NCBI GenBank assembly: GCA_018433975.1
Contig: JAHDQE010000085.1
Coordinates: 16,352-80,351 of the forward strand
Reading direction: 5' to 3'
Source of the DNA: Ornatilinea sp.
GTDB lineage: Bacteria; Chloroflexota; Anaerolineae; Anaerolineales; Anaerolineaceae
Length of the DNA stretch: 64,000 bases
Positions 1 through 9,893 of the stretch are shown here, one piece after another (position 1 is the stretch's first letter; each line of letters begins with the position of its first letter). A program made the position numbers and the translations under genes. Below the pieces are notes generated by a model. That model saw only the letters and a list, made by a program, of their open reading frames with translations. It had not been told where the DNA came from and did not search any database.

Positions 1-2
1 GT

Positions 3-1169
3 GTGGATCAATTGCGCGTCAGTCTTTTTTATAAACTCAACCCTCCTGAAAAGGAAGTCTTTGTTCCTCAGGAAGCACAGGAGTTGCCGACTGCAACACC
101 TACGACTGCGGCAACACTTACCAGTACTCCGGAAACTCCGATGGATACACCAACCCCACAACCAACAGCTACACCATTACCCGGTGAAGTGGCGATTGAA
201 GGGGTAATCTATACCGACCAGCATGGGTTGTGGAATTACTGCGCGCCTTCGAACCTGGCTATGGAGCTTTCCTTCTGGGGTTGGCAGGGGGACCGAGTTG
301 ATGTTGGGTCTTATGTCAAACCGTTTGAAAAAGACAAGAATGTGATGGCATATGAGCTGGCCGATTACGTTACCGAACAGACGGATTTCCAGGCTGCGCT
401 GCGTTACGGAGGAACGTTCGACCTGTTGAAGAAATTGCTTGCCAATGGGTATCCGGTTTTAATCGAAAAGGGTACTTATATTCGTGAAACGACCACCGGA
501 AAATTTAGTTGGATGGGACATTACAATGTAGTTACCGGTTATTCCGACGAATCTCAGGAATTTATCGTTCAGGATTCCTACTATACACCGGATTACCGGA
601 TTGCTTACGATCTGTTAGAGGGCGAATGGCGCGCTTTCAACAATGTCTTTCTGGTGGTTTACCCCTCCGAAAAGCAGGACGAACTTTTCGGAATTCTGGG
701 TGATTATGCCGACGCGGATCAGAGCAACCGGATTGCGGCTCAAATTGCATCCGATGAAATCTATTCGCTTTCGGATGTGGATAGATTCTTCGCCTGGTTC
801 AATCGCGGTTCCAGCCTGGTTAACCTGCAGGATTACTACGGAGCAGCAGCAGCTTATGATGAGGCCTGGAATTACTATGCTACCCTGCCGGAAGAGGGCA
901 GACCGTGGCGCATCACCTGGTATCAAACCGGGCCTTACTTCGCATATTTTTATACTGGCCGGTATCAGGATGTGATCAACCTGACCACTCAAACCATTGA
1001 TGGGGCGAGCCAGCCTTATCTTGAAGAGAATTTCTATTGGCGCGCTCGGGCTTATGTGACCATGGGTGATATCGATTCGGCGGTTCAGGATTTGAGAACC
1101 AGTATTGAATATCATCCGGATTTCACGCCCAGTGTCGAGCTCCTTCAGGAATTGGGCTATTCAGAATAA
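3..1169 (+). CDS. C39-like cysteine peptidase domain protein with TPR repeats (5' end cut by window)
   Basis: The frame is open to the window edge, so the true start is probably upstream and the GTG at position 3 is only the first usable codon. A Thr/Pro-rich linker (about residues 29-62) leads into a C39-like domain with the NYCAPSN motif (Cys80), GHYNVVTGY (His173) and QDSYY (Asp191), which fit a papain-like Cys-His-Asp triad. Residues 255-385 form TPR-like helices. The linker suggests a cell-surface protein behind a lost signal peptide or anchor, which is inference. The gene ends 2 nt before sbcD and probably belongs to the same transcript. Substrate unknown. C39-like domains may also be non-proteolytic. 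Confidence 0.75.
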   Translation: MDQLRVSLFYKLNPPEKEVFVPQEAQELPTATPTTAATLTSTPETPMDTPTPQPTATPLPGEVAIEGVIYTDQHGLWNYCAPSNLAMELSFWGWQGDRVDVGSYVKPFEKDKNVMAYELADYVTEQTDFQAALRYGGTFDLLKKLLANGYPVLIEKGTYIRETTTGKFSWMGHYNVVTGYSDESQEFIVQDSYYTPDYRIAYDLLEGEWRAFNNVFLVVYPSEKQDELFGILGDYADADQSNRIAAQIASDEIYSLSDVDRFFAWFNRGSSLVNLQDYYGAAAAYDEAWNYYATLPEEGRPWRITWYQTGPYFAYFYTGRYQDVINLTTQTIDGASQPYLEENFYWRARAYVTMGDIDSAVQDLRTSIEYHPDFTPSVELLQELGYSE

Positions 1170-1171
1170 CA

Positions 1172-2401
1172 ATGCTTAAAATCCTGCACTTTGCTGATGC
1201 GCACATCGATATTGCCGCACATGGCCGTCGCGATCCGGCAACCGGGCTGCCTGTCCGGGTCCTGGATTTTCTCAAAGCGTTGGATCAGATTGTCGATACG
1301 GCAGTTGAGCAAAAAGTAGATCTGGTGATTTTTGCCGGTGATGCTTACAAAGACCGTACACCGGTGCCTACCTTTCAACGAGAATTTGGCAAGAGAATCA
1401 TACGCCTGTCAGATGCAGGAATTCCTACTGTGCTGCTGGTTGGGAACCATGATCTTTCTCCGGCCACAGGCAGAGCGCATGCTTTACAGGAATTTGATAC
1501 CCTTCAGGTACCGCACGTGTATGTTATCAGCAAACCATGCTTCTGGAAGCCGGAAGATCTGGAAGGCCTGCCGCTTCAACTCATTGGTTTGCCCTGGGTA
1601 TCCCGTTCCAGCCTGATGGCAGCGCTCCAGCTTGAGGGAGAGAATGTTGGCCAGATCTATGCGGAGGTGGAAGCCCGGTTAAGTGAATTGGTTCAACGAT
1701 GGCTTCAGGAAATAGATTCGTCGCTGCCGGTGATCCTGACAGCGCACGCATCCGTGCAGGGCGCAAAATATGGCGGAGAACGCAGCGTGATGTTGGGAAA
1801 TGATCTGGTTCTGCCGGGCGGTCTGGTGCGTGATCCACGCCTGGATTATGTTGCGCTGGGACACATTCATAAAGCCCAGAATCTAAACGAAGACAGCTAT
1901 CCGCCGGTAATTTATCCCGGTTCGATTGAACGGGTCGATTTTGGCGAGGTGGAAGATCAAAAATATTTTGTCCTTGCCAATATAGAAAAAGGAAATACAA
2001 CGGTTGAATGGTGCAAGTTGGAAGGACGCCGCTTTCTCGATCGCCGTGTGACGATTGACTCGCCTGAAAACACATTGGAACAGATGATTGCCGGGCTGCC
2101 TGCGCGCGAAGCACTGCGTGATGCAATCGTCCGCCTTACGGTTTCTTTCCCAAGAATGTGGGAATCCAGCCTGGATGAAAAAGGCATCCGCCAGTATGTT
2201 GAAGGGGCGTTTGAGTTTCACCTGGTGCGCCGCCCTCAAATGGATGTCCGCATCCGTCTTCCCAATGATCAGAGCATTAGTACGAAAAATCACTTGGAAT
2301 TGCTGGAAATTTACTGGCACACACTTAACCTCGAAACGAATGAAATGGAAGACCTCCAAAAATCTGCCGGAGAGATTATCTCTGAAGCTCGGAACATCTG
2401 A
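1172..2401 (+). CDS. sbcD: SbcD/Mre11-type DNA repair exonuclease
   Basis: This is the metallophosphoesterase subunit of the SbcCD (Mre11-Rad50-like) nuclease, which opens hairpins and blocked DNA ends. The metal-binding motifs appear in order: DAH (Asp9, His11), GD (Asp57), GNHD (Asn92-Asp94), the His192 of TAHAS, and GHIH (His231, His233). At 409 aa it matches the family length, with a C-terminal capping region after about residue 290. The partner sbcC lies downstream, separated by a CNNM/CorC-type gene rather than directly adjacent as is common. The ATG at 1172 is 2 nt after the upstream stop and opens directly into the first beta strand. Confidence 0.93.
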   Translation: MLKILHFADAHIDIAAHGRRDPATGLPVRVLDFLKALDQIVDTAVEQKVDLVIFAGDAYKDRTPVPTFQREFGKRIIRLSDAGIPTVLLVGNHDLSPATGRAHALQEFDTLQVPHVYVISKPCFWKPEDLEGLPLQLIGLPWVSRSSLMAALQLEGENVGQIYAEVEARLSELVQRWLQEIDSSLPVILTAHASVQGAKYGGERSVMLGNDLVLPGGLVRDPRLDYVALGHIHKAQNLNEDSYPPVIYPGSIERVDFGEVEDQKYFVLANIEKGNTTVEWCKLEGRRFLDRRVTIDSPENTLEQMIAGLPAREALRDAIVRLTVSFPRMWESSLDEKGIRQYVEGAFEFHLVRRPQMDVRIRLPNDQSISTKNHLELLEIYWHTLNLETNEMEDLQKSAGEIISEARNI

Positions 2402-2449
2402 GTGTATTTTTAGCAAAAAAGGGGTTGACAGTAAGGACTGTAAGTTTGT

Positions 2450-3799
2450 ATGACATCAAGCATTGGGTTTCAATTTTTTTTGGTATTGTTTTTAATCCTG
2501 ATCAATGGCGTTTTTGCCATGTATGAGCTTGCTATGGTTTCGGCTCGAAAAATCCGGTTGCAGCAGCGGGCCGAGGATGGAGATAATTCCGCGAAAACGG
2601 CTTTGGATCTCATTGAACATCCCAATCGCCTGCTTTCTACGGTACAAATTGGAATCACTCTGGTTGGAATTTTTTCGGGTGCTCTGGGAGGAGCTACTCT
2701 TGCAGAGCATTTCACTCCGTTGATCGCGAAAATACCGCTTCTGGAACCTTACAGCGAAGGGATCGCGCTTGTTCTGGTTGTGTTGACGATCACTTATCTC
2801 TCCCTGGTAGTTGGGGAGCTGATCCCCAAACGGCTGGCTCTCAGTGATCCGGAGAAGATCGCAGCAGCACTGGCTATTCCGATGAAAGGACTCTCGAAGC
2901 TAGCGTCTCCGATGGTTTGGCTCTTGAGTGTCTCTACGGATCTGGGCGTCCGGCTGTTGGGGGTTAAACCTAACAAGGAACCGCCAATTACAGAGGAAGA
3001 GATTAAGCTCCTGATTGAGCAGGGAACACAGGTTGGGGTCTTTGAAGAGGCCGAACAGGATATTGTCCACAGTGTCTTTCGTCTCGGGGACCGACGGGTG
3101 GATCAAATCATGACTCCTCACACCGAAATTGTGTGGTTGGATCTCGATGATCCCCTGGATGAAAATATCCAAAAAGCACTCGATTCCCGTTTTACCCGCT
3201 TCCCGGTTGGTCAGGGGAGCCTGGATAATGTACAGGGGATTTTGTTGTCCAAAGATCTTTTTGTTGAGAGGTTGAAGGGGAATAAAATTGATTTGAAATC
3301 GATGCTGCATTCTCCCCTGTATGTCCCGGAAAGTATGCCGGCGCTTACAGCCCTGGAGGAGATTCGGAACTCCGGTTTGCTCATTGCGCTGGTTGTGGAT
3401 GAGTTTGGCGGGATTTTGGGCATGGTTACCCTGTTGGATATTCTCAAGGCCATTGTCGGGGAAATTCCCCGGCGTGGAAGCGATCAGGAACCGTTGATTG
3501 TTCAGCGGGCTGATGGAAGCTGGTTGGTAGATGGGCTCCTTCAGGTGGATGAGTTGAAAGATATATTGAATCTCGATATGCTCCCGGAAGAGGCGCGCGT
3601 TGGCTACCAGACTTTGGGAGGGTTGATGATGAGCCGGTTGGGAAACATCCCTTCCGCCGGACAATATTTTGATTGGGAAGGAATTCGCTTTGAAGTGGTG
3701 GACATGGATGAGAGACGAGTGGATAAAGTAATGATTACTCCCGCTGACCTATTAAAATCTGAGAAAACGCGTTCAGGGGAAGAGATTCAAAAAGAATGA
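2450..3799 (+). CDS. CNNM/CorC (HlyC/TlyC-type) membrane protein with CBS pair
   Basis: The order is three to four N-terminal membrane segments (DUF21/CNNM domain, about residues 5-190), a CBS pair (about 200-340, including the conserved MTPHTEI motif) and a CorC_HlyC domain at the C terminus (about 350-440). The family is linked to divalent cation (Mg/Co) export or homeostasis; the old hemolysin name is not a proven function. The 449-aa length is typical. It lies between sbcD and sbcC, and its stop overlaps the sbcC start by 4 nt (ATGA at 3796-3799), so the two are translationally coupled. A weak AAGGA at 2433-2437 precedes the start. Confidence 0.9.
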   Translation: MTSSIGFQFFLVLFLILINGVFAMYELAMVSARKIRLQQRAEDGDNSAKTALDLIEHPNRLLSTVQIGITLVGIFSGALGGATLAEHFTPLIAKIPLLEPYSEGIALVLVVLTITYLSLVVGELIPKRLALSDPEKIAAALAIPMKGLSKLASPMVWLLSVSTDLGVRLLGVKPNKEPPITEEEIKLLIEQGTQVGVFEEAEQDIVHSVFRLGDRRVDQIMTPHTEIVWLDLDDPLDENIQKALDSRFTRFPVGQGSLDNVQGILLSKDLFVERLKGNKIDLKSMLHSPLYVPESMPALTALEEIRNSGLLIALVVDEFGGILGMVTLLDILKAIVGEIPRRGSDQEPLIVQRADGSWLVDGLLQVDELKDILNLDMLPEEARVGYQTLGGLMMSRLGNIPSAGQYFDWEGIRFEVVDMDERRVDKVMITPADLLKSEKTRSGEEIQKE

Positions 3800-6357
3800 T
3801 TCCCCAAAAGATGCGCCTGTCCGGCTTTTTATCTTATCTTGAACCGGTTGAGATTGATTTTACTCAATTTAATCTGGCCTGTATCTCCGGAGCAAATGGG
3901 GCCGGTAAGTCTACCTTGTTGGACGCCATCACCTGGGCTTTGTTTGGACAGGCCCGCCGCCGGGACGAATCGCTGATCAATAGTTCTGCGGATGCTGCCG
4001 ATGTTACCCTGGATTTTAAATATGAAGGTGACTTATACCGCGTTCGGCGCACCAATCGGCGCGGTAAAACCTCCATGCTAGAGTTGTTCATCCAGGATCC
4101 GGATGGAAAATGGCGTCCTCTGACAGAGCACTCCTTACGAGAAACCGAAGCACATATTCAAAAAATTCTCTCTATGGATTACGAAACGTTTATCAACGCT
4201 TCGTTTTTTTTGCAGGGCAAGGCGGATCAATTTGCTCAACAGCGTCCGGGAGACCGGAAACGTATCCTTTCCAGCATTTTGGGACTGGAAGTTTGGGAAA
4301 CCTACCGGGAAGGGGCCTTCACCAAACGCAGGAAATGCGAGAGTGATCTGACCGGTTTGGAAGGCATTCTGGATGAGATCGAAAACGAGCTTCTTCAAGA
4401 AGATGAGCGCCGCCAGCGGCTGCAAACATTGGAAGAGAGGTTAAAACAGTTGTCGGCTGTGCGCCAGGCTCAAGAGTCCGCACTGGAACAGCAGCGCCGG
4501 TTGATGGCATCCTTTGAAGAACAGCGCCGCATGGTGGAAGTTCTTGCCCGGCAGGTTGAAACAGCGAAACAGCGGGTGGAACAGCGGACCGCAGATCTTG
4601 AGACCAGAGAATCGGAATATCAGCAATACCAGCTCCAGCTCGACTCTGCGCAGGAAATTGAAGCGGCTTACGAAGAATGGCAGCGTACACAACATGAACT
4701 GGAGCATTGGAACGAGATTGCCGGACAGTTTCGGGAGCAGGAAACTCTGCGAGCAGAACCTTTGATGGCTATCGAGCGCGAGCGCTCCCGGCTGGAGCAG
4801 GAACAGGAAACTCTCGAAACGGAGAAGAAGAAAATTTCAGAGCTGGATTTACAGCTTCCGGAACTTGAAATTCAGATTAACGAACAATCGCAGAATATTT
4901 CAAATATCCTGGAGAAGCTGGCCATGCAGGCCGCTCTTGAAGATGAAGTGAAATTCCTCCAACAACAACAGTCCGATCTGTCTGCCGAGAACCGGCGTTT
5001 ACGGCTTGAAATGAATGAATTAAAAGAACGCATTGGACGGTTGGAACAAACCGAAGGGGCCGTATGCCCACTTTGTGGGCAGCCGCTTGAGCAGGAAGAT
5101 CGCGAAGGTTTAATCCGGCAGTTGGAAGCGGAAGGCCTGGAAAAGGGGAATACTTTTCGGGAAAATCAGGATCAGGTGCGGGAGGGGATGCAGCGTTTTC
5201 AGCAGATTGAATCCGAACTCCGTGGTTTAAAAAAGGAAGACGCAAAACTCCGCCAATACCAACGCGAGCTGGATCAATTGGAATCCGGAAAGCAGCATAT
5301 TCAGGATGAAATCGCAAGCTGGCAGGCAGTTGAAGCCCCCCGTTATTTTGAGGTTATTAAAGTATTGGAATCGGATGCATTTGCACCTGAAGCCCGTGAG
5401 CAATTGGGAAAGATTGATCTTGCTTTGAGGGAAATTGGCTATGATGCGGCTGCTCATGATGCCGCTCGTGTCCGGGAACAGCAGCAGCGTGCCAGCCAGG
5501 AACGTTTCCGCCGGTTGGAAATTGCGCGTGCTTCGTTAAGTCCGCTTGGACGGGAAATTGAGAATCTTAAACTTCAACTGGAAGAAGCTGAGAAAGAAAG
5601 GCAGAAAGCCGGAGAAGAACATCAACTGGCCGAGGAGAAATACCAAAAAGCGATGGAAGGGCTTCCGGATATCCATCAGGTGGAAACTGAATTATTCCAG
5701 ATCCAAGAGGAAGAAAATCAGGTCCGCATGCAAGTGGGTGGGGCGATTCAATCGGTCGAAGTATTGAAAACTCTTCAAAGCCGGAAAAAAGAATTGGTCA
5801 AACAGCGTGACGAAGTCATGTTAAAAATTTCCCAACTTAAAACGCTGGAGCGTGCCTTTGGGAAAGACGGCGTTCCGGCTTTGCTGATCGAGCAGGCCTT
5901 ACCGGAAATTGAATTGCACGCCAATGAAATTCTGGATCGGCTCAGCGCGGGCAACATGTCGGTGCGGTTTGTGACGCAGAAAGATTATAAAGATAAAAAA
6001 CGGGATGATAAACGGGAAACCCTGGAAATTGAAATTAATGATGCGGCAGGGGGGCGGCCATATGAGCTGTTTTCAGGAGGCGAGGCCTTTCGGGTTAACT
6101 TTGCCATCCGGTTAGCCCTATCCAGAGTTTTAGCCCGCCGTGCAGGGGCTCGTTTGCAAACTTTGGTAATTGACGAAGGTTTTGGCAGCCAGGATGCGGT
6201 AGGCCGTCAGCGGCTGGTGGAAGCGATCAACATGGTGCAGCCTGATTTTAAGAAGATTCTGGTTATTACACATCTGGAAGAACTGAAGGATGTGTTCCCG
6301 GCGCGGATCGAAGTAGAAAAGACCAGTCGGGGCTCCCGGGTGAGCGTGCTGGCATGA
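3796..6357 (+). CDS. sbcC: SbcC/Rad50-type SMC-like ATPase
   Basis: This is the ATPase subunit of SbcCD. Walker A is SGANGAGKST (residues 31-40), followed by a long Glu/Gln/Arg-rich coiled coil interrupted by a zinc hook CPLC (Cys424, Cys427), a returning coil, the ABC signature FSGGE (759-763) and Walker B LVIDEGFGSQD (about 790-800). At 853 aa it is shorter than E. coli SbcC (about 1050) but normal for Rad50-like bacterial forms. The start overlaps the CNNM gene by 4 nt and the end overlaps the glycosyltransferase by 4 nt, so the operon is tight. All key motifs are intact. Confidence 0.95.
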   Translation: MIPQKMRLSGFLSYLEPVEIDFTQFNLACISGANGAGKSTLLDAITWALFGQARRRDESLINSSADAADVTLDFKYEGDLYRVRRTNRRGKTSMLELFIQDPDGKWRPLTEHSLRETEAHIQKILSMDYETFINASFFLQGKADQFAQQRPGDRKRILSSILGLEVWETYREGAFTKRRKCESDLTGLEGILDEIENELLQEDERRQRLQTLEERLKQLSAVRQAQESALEQQRRLMASFEEQRRMVEVLARQVETAKQRVEQRTADLETRESEYQQYQLQLDSAQEIEAAYEEWQRTQHELEHWNEIAGQFREQETLRAEPLMAIERERSRLEQEQETLETEKKKISELDLQLPELEIQINEQSQNISNILEKLAMQAALEDEVKFLQQQQSDLSAENRRLRLEMNELKERIGRLEQTEGAVCPLCGQPLEQEDREGLIRQLEAEGLEKGNTFRENQDQVREGMQRFQQIESELRGLKKEDAKLRQYQRELDQLESGKQHIQDEIASWQAVEAPRYFEVIKVLESDAFAPEAREQLGKIDLALREIGYDAAAHDAARVREQQQRASQERFRRLEIARASLSPLGREIENLKLQLEEAEKERQKAGEEHQLAEEKYQKAMEGLPDIHQVETELFQIQEEENQVRMQVGGAIQSVEVLKTLQSRKKELVKQRDEVMLKISQLKTLERAFGKDGVPALLIEQALPEIELHANEILDRLSAGNMSVRFVTQKDYKDKKRDDKRETLEIEINDAAGGRPYELFSGGEAFRVNFAIRLALSRVLARRAGARLQTLVIDEGFGSQDAVGRQRLVEAINMVQPDFKKILVITHLEELKDVFPARIEVEKTSRGSRVSVLA

Positions 6358-7466
6358 GTCCACTGGACATTCGTCTGGCTTTGCAGCAGCGTGTGCTTCC
6401 GGAATATCGCGCGCCATTTTTTGAGATGCTGGCGGCCAACTGCTTAAAAGGCATGAGCCTTTTCGCCGGAACTCCCAGACCGGAAGAAGCAATTGCCCGA
6501 CCGGATGATCTGACGGTTGCAAAGACCTGGAAGGCCCACAATATTCACCTTTTTAAGGGGAAATTTTATCTCTGCTGGCAGGCCGGAATTTTGGACTGGT
6601 TGAACGCCTGGCAGCCGGATGCATTGATCCTGGAGGCCAACCCGCGCTATCTGCATTCTCCATCGGCAGTGCGCTGGATGCACCGCCGGAATAAGCCGGT
6701 GTTAGGTTGGGGACTGGGGGCGCCGCCCATACAGGGAACCGGCGCTGCGGCGGGAACCTGGTTCAGGCGTCGTTTCCTCGCACAATTTGATGCTCTGATC
6801 ACTTACAGCGCTACGGGTGCGGCTGAATACAGGGCCTGTGGTTTTCCAGCGGATAAAATTTTTATTGCACCCAATGCCGTAGCATCCAGACCATTTCAGC
6901 CGGCACCATCTCGTCCGGAAGATTTTAAAGCCGGACAGGCAGTGGTCCTGTTTGTGGGACGTTTGCAAGCCCGTAAGCGGTTGGATTTGTTGTTCAGGGC
7001 CTGCTCCCTTCTTCCGGAACATTTACGCCCACGGGTGTGGATTGTAGGAGATGGTCCGGCAAGGAATGCGTTTGAGTCTCTGGCAGAAGAGATCTACCCG
7101 ACAGCAGAATTTTTTGGCGCGCAGCATGGTGCGGCGCTGGCTCCCTATTTTGAGGAAGCGGATTTGTTCGTTTTGCCCGGTACGGGTGGGTTGGCTGTTC
7201 AGCAGGCCATGTCCTTTGGATTACCGGTGGTAGTTGCAGAGGCGGACGGCACTCAGGTCGACCTGGTGCGCCCCGAGAACGGTTGGTGTGTGCAGTCGGG
7301 AGATTTATCCGAGCTGACCTATGTCCTGGAGAAAGCTTTGAGTGATGTTAACCGGCTGCGCCGGATGGGTGAAAAATCTTATCAGATTGTCTCGGAAGAG
7401 ATCAATCTTGAAAATATGGTGAATGTGTTTGAACGGGCTGTCTGGTCCGTTTTGGGAGAAAGTTGA
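6354..7466 (+). CDS. GT4-family glycosyltransferase
   Basis: A 370-aa GT-B fold protein. The N-terminal acceptor domain is followed by a linker with FIAPNAV (about residue 168) and a C-terminal nucleotide-sugar domain with VLFVGRLQARKRLDLL (about 197-212), WIVGDGPAR and the late acidic helix region where GT4 enzymes carry an EX7E motif (about 265-290, partly degenerate here). The likely role is sugar transfer onto a lipid or polysaccharide at the inner face of the membrane; donor and acceptor cannot be told. It overlaps sbcC by 4 nt and the next glycosyltransferase by 1 nt, so it is co-transcribed with DNA-repair genes, probably by operon growth rather than shared function. Confidence 0.85.
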   Translation: MSPLDIRLALQQRVLPEYRAPFFEMLAANCLKGMSLFAGTPRPEEAIARPDDLTVAKTWKAHNIHLFKGKFYLCWQAGILDWLNAWQPDALILEANPRYLHSPSAVRWMHRRNKPVLGWGLGAPPIQGTGAAAGTWFRRRFLAQFDALITYSATGAAEYRACGFPADKIFIAPNAVASRPFQPAPSRPEDFKAGQAVVLFVGRLQARKRLDLLFRACSLLPEHLRPRVWIVGDGPARNAFESLAEEIYPTAEFFGAQHGAALAPYFEEADLFVLPGTGGLAVQQAMSFGLPVVVAEADGTQVDLVRPENGWCVQSGDLSELTYVLEKALSDVNRLRRMGEKSYQIVSEEINLENMVNVFERAVWSVLGES

Positions 7467-8680
7467 TGCGCGTACTGCTGGTTGCAGACGGGAGAAGCCC
7501 GATTACCCATCGCTGGATCAAAGGCCTCAACGCACTTCAATATGAAGTTGTGCTGGTCTCCACCTTTCCCTGTGAGAGCGTTCCAGGTGTTGAGACCCTC
7601 TATATCCTTCCGCTGGCGTTTTCGAACCTGGCGGGCAGCCAGGCAGGTAAGAAACCATCTGCGGATTCAGCTGGCCCCGGCGGTTTGCGGCGCAGTGTTT
7701 CGCGGTTCCGTTCCCTGTTTATGAAAGGGCGCTATTGGTTTGGTCCTTTAACCGTCCGGTTTTATGCTTCCCACTTTCGCCGGATTGTGGATGCAGAAAA
7801 GCCTGATTTAATCCACGCTTTGCGGATTCCTTTTGAAGGGATGTTGGCGTCCGTTGCCCCGCCGGAGATACCCGTTCTGGCCTCCATTTGGGGAAATGAC
7901 CTCACCCTTCATGCTGTGGGCTCTCCGCTCATGCAGCGGTGGACCGAGCGAACCCTGAACCGGATCGATGGGTTGTTGGCGGATGCCCGACGGGACATCC
8001 GGCTCGCGCAGCAGTGGGGGTACCCGGTGGATTTACCCACACTGGTTGTCCCCGGCTCCGGCGGGATTGACCTGGATGAAATCCTCCAGACGGAACCAAA
8101 CCCGAACCTGGATAAGTTTGAAATTTCAGAAAACCAGCATTTTGTAGTTAATCCGCGAGGTTTTCGTCCGGGCAGTGTGCGCAATGATGTTTTTTTTCAG
8201 TCCATCCCCTTAATTTTAGAGCGTTATTCCGAAGTGGAATTTCTCTGTCTTGCGATGGAAGGTCAGGAAGAAGCTATCCGGTGGATACGTGAGCTTAAGA
8301 TCGAATCGCGGGTGCGGTTACTGCCTTATTTACCCCAACCGGAATTATGGCAGCTTTTTCGAAAAGCAAAAGTGTCCGTGTCCATCAGTTCCCATGATGG
8401 TACGCCCAATTCTCTTCTGGAAGCGATGGCCTGTGGCTGTTTTCCGATTGTTGGAGATATTGAATCCCTGCGGGAATGGGTTACGCCCGGCGTGAATGGC
8501 CTGCTGGTGGAGCCAGCCAAGCCGCAGGAAGTTGCGGAAGCGGTTATTTTAGCATTGAGCAGTGATTCGCTTCGCGAACAGGCCACACAGGTAAACAGAG
8601 AAATCATCCGCGCGCGCGGCGAGGCAGGCTTCGTCCGGCGCCAGGTTGAAGCGTTTTATCTGGATAGATTAAAGAAATAG
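7466..8680 (+). CDS. GT4-family glycosyltransferase
   Basis: A second GT-B enzyme, 404 aa from the ATG at 7466, which overlaps the previous stop in TGATG; the TTG at 7463 is less likely. The N terminus RVLLVADGRSPITHRWIKGL is a glycosyltransferase 4-like acceptor domain opening. The C-terminal half holds VSISSHDGTPNSLLEAMACG, with the EX7E-type region ending at GDIESLREWV, typical of retaining GT4 transferases. It probably acts with its neighbour in making a surface glycan or glycolipid, an inference from adjacency. It is the last gene of the operon: its stop lies inside a perfect terminator palindrome. Confidence 0.85.
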   Translation: MRVLLVADGRSPITHRWIKGLNALQYEVVLVSTFPCESVPGVETLYILPLAFSNLAGSQAGKKPSADSAGPGGLRRSVSRFRSLFMKGRYWFGPLTVRFYASHFRRIVDAEKPDLIHALRIPFEGMLASVAPPEIPVLASIWGNDLTLHAVGSPLMQRWTERTLNRIDGLLADARRDIRLAQQWGYPVDLPTLVVPGSGGIDLDEILQTEPNPNLDKFEISENQHFVVNPRGFRPGSVRNDVFFQSIPLILERYSEVEFLCLAMEGQEEAIRWIRELKIESRVRLLPYLPQPELWQLFRKAKVSVSISSHDGTPNSLLEAMACGCFPIVGDIESLREWVTPGVNGLLVEPAKPQEVAEAVILALSSDSLREQATQVNREIIRARGEAGFVRRQVEAFYLDRLKK

Positions 8681-8706
8681 CGGCTGTCACGTGACAGCCG
8701 CTATTT
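8675..8706. terminator. Bidirectional rho-independent terminator
   Basis: A perfect 16+16 nt palindrome (AAATAGCGGCTGTCAC and its complement) with A/T-rich ends, giving T tails on both strands. It sits between the + strand operon ending at 8680 and the - strand gene ending at 8725, so it can serve both. Confidence 0.85.
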
Positions 8707-8724
8707 TATATTTGAAAAGATTTT

Positions 8725-9681
8725 CTACCACCACACTCTGAACCAGCTTTCAGATTCGGTGCGGACTCCGGAATAATCTACATCCACATCCACATTCATC
8801 ACCTGTTTAATGGGCAGGTCGCCTACGTTGAACTCAAAAACGCTGATCCCGTTTTTGTCGGTTGCGGGTGCGCGGTAACCTTCTCCCAACTCACCGGGTT
8901 TGTGGATTGTGATGTTGATCATAGCTCCCTGAACGGGTTGCAGGTTTTTATCCTGAACGATCACAAAGATCTTTTGCGAATTGTTTGCGGCAATCAAAGC
9001 TTTGGATACAAAAGTGCTTACTTTGACCTCGGGGATGGAAGAAACGATAATGTTTTGCCCTGCGGCGTTCTGTCCATCCGGGCCAATTTCCTGGTTGTAA
9101 TAGATCTGTCCCAAATTGGACACACCAATTTTTTGCCCGGCAGGTAATTCGGGGCGCCATTCCAGGCGTCCGTTTTCGAAATATTGCACAATTCGCCGAT
9201 CTTGTTCAATCAGGTTGGAGATAGGTTCCCCTAGATATTTGGCACCATGATGTGCCTCATAAAAGCGCAAAAAGTCATAACAGATTTGCTTGCCGGTATT
9301 TTGAGAAATCCGGCAGGCGGTGTTGACGGTATTTAAAGGTGTAGCAGGTGCATTCTCATCGTAAAGCAATGTCCCTAATGGGGCAATCTGGACGGTTGGC
9401 CCACTGGTGCTCTCTGTGATGTCCAATCGTACATGCTGGAAGTATTGTGTCCTTTGCCCAGTGTTTTCATCGGTAAATTCTTCTGTGATGGGGAACCCAA
9501 ACAACAGCATGGCATCCTCCACGGTTTGATAGTATTCCAGAATTACACCCGTGATGGAATGCCCGGTCTCTTCAAAATAAAGTGTGTCCGTCGTTTGTGC
9601 CTTGACCGGACTGACCAGTATGATTGAAAGAATGAGAACAAAAATTGTTCCCGTAATGCAGAGCTTCTTAATATCCCTCAT
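8725..9681 (-). CDS. Secreted protein with GFP-type repeats and Ig-like C-terminal domain
   Basis: I do not recognise a named function. The 318-aa product begins with a signal peptide (basic MRDIKK, a hydrophobic stretch to about residue 26, SPVKA-Q cleavage site). Two related units follow, each with a GFPI or GEPI motif followed by an aromatic, FQHVRL- or FENGRLEW-like strand (about 55-90 and 150-190), a repeat style seen in Chloroflexota secreted proteins. Residues 220-318 look like a bacterial Ig-like domain. The upstream TATAAT box ends exactly 6 nt before the ATG, so the mRNA may be leaderless, although a GGAG also lies there. Confidence 0.7.
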   Translation of the reverse strand: MRDIKKLCITGTIFVLILSIILVSPVKAQTTDTLYFEETGHSITGVILEYYQTVEDAMLLFGFPITEEFTDENTGQRTQYFQHVRLDITESTSGPTVQIAPLGTLLYDENAPATPLNTVNTACRISQNTGKQICYDFLRFYEAHHGAKYLGEPISNLIEQDRRIVQYFENGRLEWRPELPAGQKIGVSNLGQIYYNQEIGPDGQNAAGQNIIVSSIPEVKVSTFVSKALIAANNSQKIFVIVQDKNLQPVQGAMINITIHKPGELGEGYRAPATDKNGISVFEFNVGDLPIKQVMNVDVDVDYSGVRTESESWFRVWW

Positions 9682-9809
9682 GCTCCAATTATAATGGATT
9701 ATGAGTCAGGATACAACTATAATTTAAAATATCACTTTTACCTGGACGAATCATTTTGGATGGAATTACAGCGGTTTGTTAAAAAATTGTATATATTTTC
9801 AGATAGGTC

Positions 9810-9838
9810 TTGTCAACAATTCTTGTAAGGAATATAAT
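9810..9838 (+). promoter_or_regulatory. Sigma70-type promoter of the FmdB-like gene
   Basis: TTGTCA at 9810-9815 and TATAAT at 9833-9838 with a 17-nt spacer, about 55 nt before the ATG at 9894. A GAGAGG ribosome-binding site lies just before the start. Confidence 0.75.
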
Positions 9839-9893
9839 ACTTCTTTGAAAGATGCTGTGGATTGAATAAAATTTAATCCACGAGAGGTGTTTT

